Shown here piece by piece: positions 15,520-23,640 of a stretch of DNA of 64,000 bases. The stretch spans positions 4,994,501-5,058,500 of the forward strand of contig NZ_CP010979.1 of the NCBI RefSeq assembly GCF_000498395.2. The letters run 5' to 3'. A model generated the notes under the pieces. That model searched no databases, was not told the DNA's origin, and worked only from the letters and a program-made list of their open reading frames with translations. Position numbers and translations under genes: made by a program. Numbering within the stretch: position 1 is the stretch's first letter; every line of letters starts with the position of its first letter. This stretch comes from Pseudomonas putida S13.1.2. GTDB taxonomy: Bacteria; Pseudomonadota; Gammaproteobacteria; Pseudomonadales; Pseudomonadaceae.

Positions 15520-15843
15520 ATGCACCGCAACTCGCTGCGTAAAACATCCCTGGAAAGCATGGAAGCGGAGATCGAGAGCCTTCTGAAAAGCCTGGAAAAC
15601 CTCAAGCATGACGCCTCGGAAGAGTCCCAGAAGTCGGTGAAGGCAATCCGCAGCAACGCCGAAAGTGCGCTGAAACACTCGCGTAGCCTGCTCAGCGATG
15701 CTTACGAGGAAGTGAAAACCCGCACCCGCCAGACCGGCATTGCTACCCGTGATTATGCACAGGAGCACCCGGTGACCACGGCAGGCGTGGCGATTGGCGC
15801 CATCGGTCTGCTGGCGGCCTATCTCTTGACCCGTCGCAACTAA
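15520..15843 (+). CDS. DUF883 family (ElaB/YqjD-like) membrane-anchored protein
   Basis: A 107-residue protein with a charged, helical, probably coiled-coil N-terminal part (about residues 10-80) and one C-terminal transmembrane helix (about 86-102, TTAGVAIGAIGLLAAYLLT) ending in RRN. This architecture is that of the ElaB/YqjD/DUF883 family, tail-anchored inner-membrane proteins that in E. coli associate with ribosomes in stationary phase. The ATG at 15520 follows AAAGGAGAGTCAAC. Its stop codon overlaps that of the convergent trpI gene by two bases (15841-15842). Confidence 0.9.
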   Translation: MHRNSLRKTSLESMEAEIESLLKSLENLKHDASEESQKSVKAIRSNAESALKHSRSLLSDAYEEVKTRTRQTGIATRDYAQEHPVTTAGVAIGAIGLLAAYLLTRRN

Positions 15844-16736
15844 CCCGCCTGGCGTTCCAATTCACCGCGCAGCCACTGCGCCAACTGCTCGGCGCGCCCA
15901 TCTGCGGCGCGCCGGGGCACCCACAACGCCAGCGCTGCCCGGGTAGGTGAAAAGCCCCACGGCGCGCTGAGACGCCCGGCCCGCAAGTCATCAGCCACCA
16001 ATGGCTGTGGCGCGATGGCCACGCCAAGGCCTGCAACCGCAGCCTCCAGCAAATAGTACAAATGCTCGAACGCCTGGCCGTACTGCAACCCGGCCGGGTC
16101 CAATCCCTGTTGCCCAACCCATGTCGGCCATGCTTGTGGCCGTGAGGTGGTGTGCAAAAGGGCCTCGTCCAGCAGGGCACTGGCGGGCGCGTCGCGCAAG
16201 CGATCGAAGCCGGCAAAATGCGGGCTGAGTACCGGCCCGATACGCTCCTCGGCCAGCACATGCACCTGCATATCCGCCGGCCAGGGGGGTTCAGCGAATA
16301 CCAGCAAGGCATCGAGCCCTGGCCGACGCGGGTCGAGGTCACCTTCACCTGCTGACAAGTGCAGGCGCAGTTCGGGCAATTCCGCCTTCAGACGCCCCAG
16401 CCTGGGGATAAACCAACGTGCCAACAGGCTGCCCGAGCAGCCCAGCACAAACGGCGCCTCGCTGACATCGCGGCTGAGTTCGGCACATACGCTGCGCAGC
16501 CGGTCGAAGGCCTCACCGCTGGCATCGCGCAGACGCACACCGGCATCTGTGAGTTTGATGCCGCGCCCGTCCTTGACGAAAAGCGCCACCCCCAGGTGCT
16601 CCTCCAGCACCTTGATCTGCCGGCTGACAGCGCCATGGGTAACATGCAGCGCTTCAGCCGCCTGGCTAACGCTGTTAAGCCTGGCGGTAGCCTCAAAGGC
16701 GCGCAGGGCATTCAGGGGAGGGAGGTCGTGGGCCAT
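15840..16736 (-). CDS. trpI: LysR-type activator of trpBA
   Basis: A 298-residue LysR regulator: winged helix at about residues 5-65 (NALRAFEATARLNSVSQAAE, HVTHGAVSRQIK) and a substrate-binding domain. In pseudomonads TrpI activates trpBA in response to indoleglycerol phosphate. It is divergent from trpB with 110 bp between them, which is diagnostic. The ATG at 16734-16736 gives an N-terminus like known TrpI; the ORF could extend 8 residues upstream. The adjacent dyad at 16754-16779 is a candidate binding site. The convergent DUF883 gene overlaps its stop codon. Confidence 0.95.
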   Translation of the reverse strand: MAHDLPPLNALRAFEATARLNSVSQAAEALHVTHGAVSRQIKVLEEHLGVALFVKDGRGIKLTDAGVRLRDASGEAFDRLRSVCAELSRDVSEAPFVLGCSGSLLARWFIPRLGRLKAELPELRLHLSAGEGDLDPRRPGLDALLVFAEPPWPADMQVHVLAEERIGPVLSPHFAGFDRLRDAPASALLDEALLHTTSRPQAWPTWVGQQGLDPAGLQYGQAFEHLYYLLEAAVAGLGVAIAPQPLVADDLRAGRLSAPWGFSPTRAALALWVPRRAADGRAEQLAQWLRGELERQAG

Positions 16737-16753
16737 GGTACCTGTGAGTTTTT

Positions 16754-16779
16754 CTGACAAGTTTGCGCAATCTTATCGG
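16754..16779. promoter_or_regulatory. Candidate TrpI operator in the trpI-trpB intergenic region
   Basis: An imperfect 26-bp dyad, with 10 of 13 positions symmetric, is centred on TTGCGCAA (16763-16770). Its outer arms are CTGACAAG and CTTATCGG. It lies 18 bp from the trpI start and about 67 bp upstream of trpB, a fitting place for joint autorepression and trpBA activation. The assignment is by position and symmetry only. Confidence 0.5.
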
Positions 16780-16846
16780 TTTTCAGCCGGGCTTGCCGTG
16801 GTTAGAGTAAAGCCCATCACTCATTCATTACGCCCTGGAGCGCCCC

Positions 16847-18064
16847 ATGACCCAGTCCCAATACCGCCCCGGCCCCGACGCCAATGGCCTGTTCGGCTCG
16901 TTCGGTGGCCGCTACGTGGCCGAAACCCTGATGCCACTGGTGCTGGACCTGGCCCGCGAATACGAAGCGGCCAAGGCAGACCCCAAGTTCCTCGAAGAGC
17001 TGGCTTACTTCCAGCGCGACTACATCGGCCGCCCCAACCCGCTGTACTTCGCCGAGCGCCTGACCGAGCACTGCGGCGGCGCCAAGATCTTCTTCAAGCG
17101 TGAAGAGCTCAACCACACCGGCGCGCACAAGGTGAACAACTGCATCGGCCAGGTGCTGCTGGCCAAGCGCATGGGCAAGAAGCGCCTGATTGCCGAAACC
17201 GGCGCCGGCATGCACGGCGTGGCCACCGCCACCGTCGCTGCCCGCTTCGGCCTGCCGTGCGTGATCTACATGGGCGCCACCGACATCGAGCGCCAACAGG
17301 CCAACGTGTTCCGCATGAAGCTGCTGGGCGCCGAAATCGTCCCGGTTACCGCCGGTACCGGCACCCTGAAAGACGCCATGAACGAAGCCCTGCGCGACTG
17401 GGTCACCAACGTCGAAGACACCTTCTACCTGATCGGTACCGTGGCCGGCCCACACCCGTACCCGGCCATGGTCCGCGACTTCCAGTCGATCATCGGCAAG
17501 GAAACCCGCGCCCAGCTGCAAGAGAAGGAAGGCCGCCTGCCAGACAGCCTGGTTGCCTGCGTCGGTGGTGGTTCCAACGCCATGGGCCTGTTCCATGAGT
17601 TTCTCGAAGAGCAAAGCGTGCAGATCATCGGCGTCGAAGCCGGTGGCCACGGCGTGCACACCGACAAGCACGCTGCCAGCCTGAACGGCGGCGTACCGGG
17701 CGTACTGCACGGCAACCGCACCTACCTGCTGCAAGATGCAGACGGCCAGATCACCGACGCCCACTCGATTTCCGCAGGCCTCGACTACCCGGGCATCGGC
17801 CCGGAGCACGCCTACCTGCACGAAGTGAAGCGCGTCGAGTACGTCAGCATTACCGATGACGAAGCGCTGGATGCGTTCCACGCCACCTGCCGCCTGGAAG
17901 GCATCATCCCGGCGCTGGAAAGCTCCCACGCCCTGGCCGAAGCGATCAAGCGCGCGCCGAAACTGCCCAAGGACCACCTGATGGTGGTGTGCCTGTCGGG
18001 CCGCGGCGACAAAGACATGCAAACCGTCATGAACCACATGGCCGCCCAGGAGAAACAGGCATGA
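16847..18064 (+). CDS. trpB: Tryptophan synthase beta chain
   Basis: PLP enzyme condensing indole with serine to tryptophan, in complex with TrpA. The 405-residue protein has the PLP lysine Lys95 in NHTGAHKVNN and the phosphate-binding GGGSNAMG loop. Other family markers are GRYVAETLMP, AETGAGMHG and SAGLDYPGIGPEH. The stop codon overlaps the trpA start (ATGA at 18061-18064), so the two are translationally coupled. Divergent TrpI probably controls transcription. Confidence 0.98.
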   Translation: MTQSQYRPGPDANGLFGSFGGRYVAETLMPLVLDLAREYEAAKADPKFLEELAYFQRDYIGRPNPLYFAERLTEHCGGAKIFFKREELNHTGAHKVNNCIGQVLLAKRMGKKRLIAETGAGMHGVATATVAARFGLPCVIYMGATDIERQQANVFRMKLLGAEIVPVTAGTGTLKDAMNEALRDWVTNVEDTFYLIGTVAGPHPYPAMVRDFQSIIGKETRAQLQEKEGRLPDSLVACVGGGSNAMGLFHEFLEEQSVQIIGVEAGGHGVHTDKHAASLNGGVPGVLHGNRTYLLQDADGQITDAHSISAGLDYPGIGPEHAYLHEVKRVEYVSITDDEALDAFHATCRLEGIIPALESSHALAEAIKRAPKLPKDHLMVVCLSGRGDKDMQTVMNHMAAQEKQA

Positions 18065-18870
18065 GCCGTCTTGAACAACGCTTCGCCGAACTGAAGGCCG
18101 AAGGCCGTTCGGCACTGGTCACCTTCGTCACCGCAGGCGACCCGGGCTACGACGCCTCGCTGCAGATCCTCAAGGGGCTGCCGGCAGCCGGTGCCGACGT
18201 GATCGAACTGGGCATGCCGTTCACCGACCCGATGGCCGATGGTGTGGCCATTCAGCTGGCCACCCTGCGCGCCCTGGAAGCTGGCCAGACCTTGGCCAAA
18301 ACCCTGCAGATGGTTCGCGAATTCCGTGTGGATAACCAGACCACGCCAATCGTGCTGATGGGCTACTACAACCCGATCCACCGCTTTGGCGTGGATGCGT
18401 TCGTGGCTGAAGCCAAGGAAGCAGGTGTCGATGGCCTGATCATCGTCGACCTGCCGCCAGAGCACGACGCCGAACTGGCTACGCCGGCCCAGGCTGCAGG
18501 CATCGACTTCATCCGCCTGACCACCCCGACCACCGACGATGCGCGCCTGCCGCGCGTGCTGGAGCGCAGCTCCGGGTTTGTGTACTACGTGTCGGTGGCC
18601 GGAGTGACCGGTGCCGGCTCGGCGACCACCGAGCACGTGACCGAGGCCATTGCCCGCCTGCGCCGGCACACCGATCTGCCGATCAGCGTTGGTTTTGGCA
18701 TTCGTACCCCGGAGCAGGCTGCGAACATCGCTCGCCTGGCGGATGGTGTGGTGGTGGGCTCGGCGCTGGTCGACAAGATTGCCCAGGCCAAGAGTGCCGA
18801 TCAGGCAGTGAATGATGTACTCAGCCTGTGCTCGGCACTGGCTGAACGGGTGCGCTCAGCTCGCAATTGA
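18061..18870 (+). CDS. trpA: Tryptophan synthase alpha chain
   Basis: Cleaves indoleglycerol phosphate to indole and glyceraldehyde 3-phosphate, and channels indole to TrpB. The 269-residue TIM barrel has catalytic Glu49 (VIELGMPFTDP) and Asp60 (PMADG), and the phosphate-binding GFGIRTPEQA and GSALV segments near the C-terminus. The ATG at 18061 lies inside the trpB stop overlap. A perfect DnaA box (18327-18335) lies inside the coding sequence. A 28-bp inverted REP follows the gene. Confidence 0.98.
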   Translation: MSRLEQRFAELKAEGRSALVTFVTAGDPGYDASLQILKGLPAAGADVIELGMPFTDPMADGVAIQLATLRALEAGQTLAKTLQMVREFRVDNQTTPIVLMGYYNPIHRFGVDAFVAEAKEAGVDGLIIVDLPPEHDAELATPAQAAGIDFIRLTTPTTDDARLPRVLERSSGFVYYVSVAGVTGAGSATTEHVTEAIARLRRHTDLPISVGFGIRTPEQAANIARLADGVVVGSALVDKIAQAKSADQAVNDVLSLCSALAERVRSARN

Positions 18871-18890
18871 TTGCGAGGGCTCCGCCCTCG

Positions 18891-18957
18891 TTCGCGGCAC
18901 AAGGCCGCTCCTACAGGGTATCGCGATCTCCCTGTAGGAGCGGCCTTGTGCCGCGAA
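18891..18957. repeat. REP doublet (family B, GTAGGAGCGGCC...GCCGCGAA), perfect 28-bp arms
   Basis: Arms 18891-18918 and 18930-18957 are perfectly complementary over 28 bp with an 11-nt loop. A small hairpin GAGGGC-TCC-GCCCTC (18875-18889) precedes it. It lies between convergent trpA and the dioxygenase-like gene and is a plausible transcription or mRNA-end barrier. Confidence 0.88.
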
Positions 18958-18981
18958 GAGGCCGGCACAGGCAATACAAAT

Positions 18982-19314
18982 CTACCCACCAAAAATCGAC
19001 AGCTTCAATGGCCGCACGGCCCCCATCCAGATCGCATGATCCCGGTGGTCCGCCAGTTCATCCCCGGTTTCCGGGTGCATGAACACCACCAGGCCCTTGC
19101 GGTACAGCGCCAACCAAGGCAAAACCACCCCTACCACTTCAGGCCCGAACGCCAGCTGGCAACTCCAGTCCGGGTGCGGCCCAACCGGCTTCTGATGCAT
19201 GCGCCCCATGGTCACGGGAAACAGCCGCGCCGCCTCCTCGCACAGTTCGCGGGCCTGTTCCATGGTCGCTGCGTCGTAATAAACGTGGGCGTGGTAACCC
19301 TTGATCCTTTGCAC
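18982..19314 (-). CDS. DOPA 4,5-dioxygenase family protein
   Basis: A 110-residue protein of the small DOPA-dioxygenase-like family. Clustered histidines in IKGYHAHVYYD and GRMHQKPVGPHPDW, and later VFMHPETGDE and DHRDHAIW, are candidate metal ligands. The start is the GTG at 19312-19314, preceded by CAGGAG at 6 nt. Bacterial members are mostly uncharacterised, so a role in aromatic ring cleavage is only possible. It is divergent from the NAD(P)-binding protein gene at 19366. Confidence 0.88.
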   Translation of the reverse strand: MQRIKGYHAHVYYDAATMEQARELCEEAARLFPVTMGRMHQKPVGPHPDWSCQLAFGPEVVGVVLPWLALYRKGLVVFMHPETGDELADHRDHAIWMGAVRPLKLSIFGG

Positions 19315-19365
19315 GATAACTCCTGATTGCGGTCCAACCATCACCACCTGCAAGGGAGTGATGCA

Positions 19366-19920
19366 GTGAAAAACGCCGAAACCCCAGTGTTCAAACTGGT
19401 CCTGTTCGGGCCTGAAAGCAGCCTGGGCAACGCCCTGATGGCCGAGCTGCTGTCGCGCCAGCACGAAGTCACCGCCGTGGTCGATGACCTGAACCGCCAC
19501 ACCGCACGCCCGGGCCTGCACTTCAAGATAGGCGGGCTGGACGATGCCGACCAGGCAGAGCAGGGCGCGGCAGGCGGCTCGGCGGTGATTGCCCTGTTGT
19601 CTGCGCTGGCGCCAGGTGACTTGCCCGGGCAAGCACGGCTGAGCGAGGCGCTGGTGGCGGGGCTTGAGCGTACGACTATACGCCGGCTGTTGCTGGTGGG
19701 CGATTTCGCTGTGCTGGATGAGCCGGCCAAGTACAGCGAGGCAGAGCGCGAATGTGTGGACCAGGTGGTTGATGGGTTGCAGCGCTGTGCTTTGCACTGG
19801 ACCTTGATCAATACGCCGCAGGCGTTGCCCGATGAAGGGTGGGCACGCGTGGCGGCGGGGATGGCGGATATGCTGGAGCTGGACCTGCACCGGGGCGAGC
19901 ATCTGAACTTCGTGGTCTAG
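19366..19920 (+). CDS. NAD(P)-binding Rossmann-fold protein (short epimerase/reductase-like)
   Basis: A 184-residue protein with a Rossmann start (FKLVLFGPESSLGNALMAELLSR) in which the usual GxxGxxG is altered to GPESSLG. It continues as an NmrA/NAD(P)H-binding-like domain (ALLSALAP, RRLLLVGDF, TLINTP). No catalytic Tyr-x3-Lys is evident, so it may be a binding or regulatory protein rather than an enzyme. The GTG at 19366 follows AAGGGAG at 7 nt; an ATG at 19361 is out of frame. Function unknown. Confidence 0.8.
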   Translation: MKNAETPVFKLVLFGPESSLGNALMAELLSRQHEVTAVVDDLNRHTARPGLHFKIGGLDDADQAEQGAAGGSAVIALLSALAPGDLPGQARLSEALVAGLERTTIRRLLLVGDFAVLDEPAKYSEAERECVDQVVDGLQRCALHWTLINTPQALPDEGWARVAAGMADMLELDLHRGEHLNFVV

Positions 19921-19924
19921 ATTT

Positions 19925-20044
19925 TGGGGCTGCTGCGCAGCCCATCGCGACGCAAGGCCGCTCCTACAACGACCGCGCAGCACCGGCTGATGCGGTCCCC
20001 TGTAGGAGCGGCCTTGTGCCGCGATGGGCCGCAAAGCGGCCCCA
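19925..20044. repeat. REP doublet (family B) with hairpin flanks
   Basis: Inverted family B units (around 19945-19968 and 20000-20024) are enclosed by GGGGCTGCTGCGCAGCCC on the left and GGGCCGCAAAGCGGCCCC on the right, between convergent genes. Confidence 0.85.
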
Positions 20045-20048
20045 AATC

Positions 20049-20948
20049 TCAAAGGCTGCGCTCATCCTCCAGCCAACCCACAAACCGCTCGATCAGCGCC
20101 CCACGCCGCTTGCGCGGCGGCAGCACCGCGTAATACCCGCGCTGCGAGCGCAAACTCCCCTCCAGCGGCCGGCACAGCAGCCCTTGCTCTACCAACCCAT
20201 CCACCAGATGCCCCCAGCCAATCGCCACCCCTTGCCCTGCAATCGCTGCCTGAATCAGCAACGTATAGTTGTCGAACCGCAACTGCCCCGCAGGCGGTGG
20301 GCTGGCCACGCCAAACCCGCGAAACACACCCGCCCAGTCAAACCAGCGGCTGGCCTGCTCGCCCTTCAAATGCAGCAAGGGCAAACGTTGCAAAGCCACG
20401 GCTGACAAGGGTTTGCCATCCGTCAGGCGGGGGCTGCACACCGGGAAGACTTCCTCATCGAACAGCCAGCGGCTTTCACCCTGGTGAAAGCGCCCATCGC
20501 CAAACAGCACCGCCACATCGATGTCCGGGCGCAACATCCCCTGGCTGCGTTCACCGGTCACCAGGCTCACATCCACCTGTGGATAAGCCTCGTGAAAGCG
20601 TTGCAGCCTGGGCATCAGCCAGAAGGCCGCAAAGGCAAAGTCGGTGGCCACCTGCAGCACTTCGCGCTGGCCGCGCCCGCTGGCTTGGCCAATGCCGTCA
20701 TCCATGGCTTGCAAGCCCTGGTGCACCTGTTCGAACAACAGCAGGCCGGCCTCGGTGAGCTCGATGCCCCGATAAATACGGTCGAACAGGCGCGTGCCAA
20801 GCTGGGCTTCAAGGCGTTTCACCTGTTGGCTCACTGCCGGCTGCGTGGTACCCAGCTCCAGCGCCGCCGCGGTAAAACCCCGCAGCCGTGCCGCGGCTTC
20901 GAACACACGCAAGGTATCCAGCGACAGCTCGGAAAGGTGCTCAAACAT
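20049..20948 (-). CDS. LysR-type regulator of choline-O-sulfate use
   Basis: A 299-residue LysR regulator with an N-terminal helix-turn-helix (LDTLRVFEAAARLRGFTAAALE, TTQPAVSQQVKRLE). It is divergent from betC with 109 bp between the start codons, the usual arrangement for the choline-sulfate utilisation regulator, so betC and the downstream genes are the likely targets. A perfect DnaA box falls in the coding sequence (20578-20586) and another in the intergenic gap (20995-21003). The inducer (choline-O-sulfate or choline) is inferred. Confidence 0.9.
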   Translation of the reverse strand: MFEHLSELSLDTLRVFEAAARLRGFTAAALELGTTQPAVSQQVKRLEAQLGTRLFDRIYRGIELTEAGLLLFEQVHQGLQAMDDGIGQASGRGQREVLQVATDFAFAAFWLMPRLQRFHEAYPQVDVSLVTGERSQGMLRPDIDVAVLFGDGRFHQGESRWLFDEEVFPVCSPRLTDGKPLSAVALQRLPLLHLKGEQASRWFDWAGVFRGFGVASPPPAGQLRFDNYTLLIQAAIAGQGVAIGWGHLVDGLVEQGLLCRPLEGSLRSQRGYYAVLPPRKRRGALIERFVGWLEDERSL

Positions 20949-21057
20949 AAGTTCAGCTAATCCCAGTCATTGCCCGCCATGGGCTTTACCCATGTTATCC
21001 ACAGTTGCATCTTGGTAGGCAAGACACGTCGCATAACCCTCAACGATGGAAGCCACC

Positions 21058-22575
21058 ATGACGCGGCCGAATATCCTGTTCATCATGGCCGACCAGATGG
21101 CCGCACCCTTGCTGCCGATCTACGCCCCTTCGCCCATCCAGATGCCGCACCTGAGCCGCCTGGCCGAGCAGGCGGTGGTGTTCGACTCGGCCTACTGCAA
21201 CAGCCCGCTGTGCGCGCCGTCACGCTTCACCCTGGTCAGCGGCCAGTTGCCCAGCCGCATCGGCGCCTACGACAATGCCGCCGATTTCCCCGCCGATGTG
21301 CCGACTTATGCCCACTACCTGCGCCGCCTGGGCTACCGCACCGCGCTGTCCGGCAAGATGCACTTCTGCGGCCCGGACCAGCTGCATGGCTACGAAGAGC
21401 GCCTGACCAGCGACATCTACCCGGCCGACTATGGCTGGGCGGTGAACTGGGACGAACCGGATGTGCGCCCAAGCTGGTACCACAACATGTCCTCGGTACT
21501 GCAGGCCGGCCCGTGCGTGCGTACCAACCAGCTGGATTTCGACGAGGAGGTGGTGTTCAAGGCGCGCCAGTACCTGTACGACCATGTGCGCGAAAACGAT
21601 GGCCGGCCATTCTGCCTGACCGTTTCGATGACGCACCCGCACGACCCGTACACCATCCCCAAGCGCTACTGGGACCGCTACGAAGGTGTGGATATCCCCA
21701 TGCCCCGCGCCGAGTTCAACCAGGCAGAACTCGACCCCCACTCGCAACGCCTGCTCAAGGTCTACGACCTGTGGAACAAGCCGCTGCCTGTGGACAAGAT
21801 CCGCGACGCCCGCCGCGCCTACTTCGGCGCCTGCAGCTACATCGACGACAACATCGGCCAGCTGCTGCAAACCCTGGAAGAGTGCAACCTGGCCGACGAC
21901 ACCCTGATCGTGTTCTCCGGCGACCACGGCGACATGCTTGGCGAGCGTGGCCTCTGGTACAAAATGCACTGGTTCGAGATGTCGGCGCGGGTACCGCTGC
22001 TGATCCATGCGCCCAGGCACTTTGCGGCGGCTCGGGTGCGTGCCTCGGTATCGACCTGCGACCTGCTGCCAACCTTGGTAGAACTGGCCGGCGGCGCTGT
22101 GGATAAAAACCTGCACCTGGACGGCCGCTCGCTGCTTGGCCACCTGCAAGGGCAGGGCGGCCACGATGAAGTGATCGGCGAGTACATGGCCGAAGGCACG
22201 GTCGGCCCGCTGATGATGATCCGCCGCGGGCCTTACAAGTTCGTGTACAGCGAAGACGACCCATGGCTACTCTATGACCTGAGCCGCGACCCGCACGAGC
22301 GGGAGAACCTCACCGGCAGCCCGGACCACCAGGCGCTGCTGCAGGCATTTGTCGATGAAGCACGACAGCGTTGGGATATCCCCAGCCTGCGCCAGCAGGT
22401 ACTCGCCAGCCAGCGGCGGCGCCGCCTGGTGGCCGAGGCGCTGGCCATCGGCACGCTGAAAAGCTGGGACCACCAACCGCTGGTGGACGCCAGCCAACAG
22501 TACATGCGCAACCACATCGATCTCGACGACCTCGAGCGCAAGGCACGTTATCCACAGCCCGCACCCCTGGATTGA
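21058..22575 (+). CDS. betC: Choline-sulfatase
   Basis: Hydrolyses choline-O-sulfate to choline and sulfate, feeding glycine betaine synthesis or sulfur supply. The 505-residue protein is a type I sulfatase. The C-x-P-S-R motif (Cys52 in LCAPSRFTLVSG) is the site that is converted to formylglycine, and metal-site regions MADQ (N-terminus) and FSGDHGDMLGE are present. The ATG at 21058 is preferred over 21046, which lies four codons upstream. It is followed 14 nt later by the choline-binding protein gene, so they are probably co-transcribed. Confidence 0.96.
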   Translation: MTRPNILFIMADQMAAPLLPIYAPSPIQMPHLSRLAEQAVVFDSAYCNSPLCAPSRFTLVSGQLPSRIGAYDNAADFPADVPTYAHYLRRLGYRTALSGKMHFCGPDQLHGYEERLTSDIYPADYGWAVNWDEPDVRPSWYHNMSSVLQAGPCVRTNQLDFDEEVVFKARQYLYDHVRENDGRPFCLTVSMTHPHDPYTIPKRYWDRYEGVDIPMPRAEFNQAELDPHSQRLLKVYDLWNKPLPVDKIRDARRAYFGACSYIDDNIGQLLQTLEECNLADDTLIVFSGDHGDMLGERGLWYKMHWFEMSARVPLLIHAPRHFAAARVRASVSTCDLLPTLVELAGGAVDKNLHLDGRSLLGHLQGQGGHDEVIGEYMAEGTVGPLMMIRRGPYKFVYSEDDPWLLYDLSRDPHERENLTGSPDHQALLQAFVDEARQRWDIPSLRQQVLASQRRRRLVAEALAIGTLKSWDHQPLVDASQQYMRNHIDLDDLERKARYPQPAPLD

Positions 22576-22589
22576 AAAGAGAGGCCGCC

Positions 22590-23513
22590 ATGCACAAGTT
22601 CTCCGCCGCCGTGTTCGCCCTGGCCCTGGGCGCCGCCACGGCCCACGCCGCCGACAGCGACGCGCAATGCAGTACCGTGAAAATGGCCGACCCCGGCTGG
22701 AGCGACATCGCATCGACCAATGCCGTGGCGCGTCTGTTACTGGAAAGCCTGGGCTACCAGGTGAAAATCGACAGCCTGGCCGTACCAATCATCTACGGCG
22801 GCCTGAAGGACGGCCGTGTCGACGCCTTTCTGGGCAACTGGATGCCGGCGCATCAAGGCTTTCATGACAAGTTCATCGACAACGGCGATGTGCAGCAACT
22901 GTCACGTAACCTGGAAGGAACCGAGTTCACCCTGGCGGTGCCCGACTACGTGTGGAATGCCGGGGTGAAGGATTTTGCCGACCTGCAGAAGCACGCCGAC
23001 CAGTTCGACAAGAAGCTGTACGGTATCGGCTCCGGCGCACCGGCCAACCTGTCGCTGAAGGCAATCATCGACAAGAATGAATTCAACCTCGGCCAGTGGA
23101 AACTGGTGGAGTCCAGCGAGCAGGCGATGCTGGCCCAGGTCGACCGGGCGGTGAAGAAACAGCAGTTCATCACCTTCCTTGGCTGGACCCCGCACCCGAT
23201 GAACGTGAAGCTGAAAATGCATTACCTGACCGGTGGGGAAAAGTGGTTCGGCAGCAAGGGTGAGGTGTACACGCTGACCCGCAAGGGTTATCCACAAGCC
23301 TGCCCGAATGCGGCGAAGCTGCTGGGTAACCTGAAATTTACCCTGGACATGGAAAACGCCATCATGGCCGAGGTTGTGGATAAGAAAATCAGCTTCGATG
23401 ACGCGGCCAGGGCTTGGGTGAAAACGTATCCCGAAGTGCTGGACGGGTGGTTGGCTGGGGTGACCACCAAGGCCGATGGCAATGCCCTGGAGGCCGTCAA
23501 AGCCAAACTGTAG
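22590..23513 (+). CDS. Choline-binding periplasmic protein (ChoX/BetX-like)
   Basis: A 307-residue solute-binding protein of the choline ABC-transporter type, with a signal peptide ending AHA (about residue 20). Conserved features include KMADPGWSDIASTNAVA, LGNWMPAHQ and an aromatic-rich pocket (for example FLGWTPHPMNV) suited to quaternary ammonium binding. The ATG at 22590 follows GAGAGG. No permease or ATPase gene is adjacent, so it probably delivers choline to an ABC transporter encoded elsewhere. Two perfect DnaA boxes lie in the coding sequence (23288-23296, 23375-23383). Confidence 0.92.
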   Translation: MHKFSAAVFALALGAATAHAADSDAQCSTVKMADPGWSDIASTNAVARLLLESLGYQVKIDSLAVPIIYGGLKDGRVDAFLGNWMPAHQGFHDKFIDNGDVQQLSRNLEGTEFTLAVPDYVWNAGVKDFADLQKHADQFDKKLYGIGSGAPANLSLKAIIDKNEFNLGQWKLVESSEQAMLAQVDRAVKKQQFITFLGWTPHPMNVKLKMHYLTGGEKWFGSKGEVYTLTRKGYPQACPNAAKLLGNLKFTLDMENAIMAEVVDKKISFDDAARAWVKTYPEVLDGWLAGVTTKADGNALEAVKAKL

Positions 23514-23530
23514 TTTCAGACACGACGCGC

Positions 23531-23610
23531 CCCCTGTGGGAGCGGGTTCACCCGCGAATGCTGCATTGCATGTACCGACGCATTCGCGGGTAAACCCGCT
23601 CCCACAGGGG
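23531..23610. repeat. REP doublet (family A), 30-bp arms
   Basis: Arms 23531-23560 and 23581-23610 match at 29 of 30 positions around a 20-nt spacer. They lie between the binding-protein gene and the SulP gene, so they may reduce read-through into it. Confidence 0.88.
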
Positions 23611-23640
23611 ACAGTGGACCTTTGGAAATGTGAATATCTC

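Noticed and set aside
18875..18889. GAGGGC/GCCCTC hairpin after trpA as a Rho-independent terminator
   Set aside because: No T-run follows; the adjacent 28-bp REP stem is the stronger structure, so it was described with the repeat.
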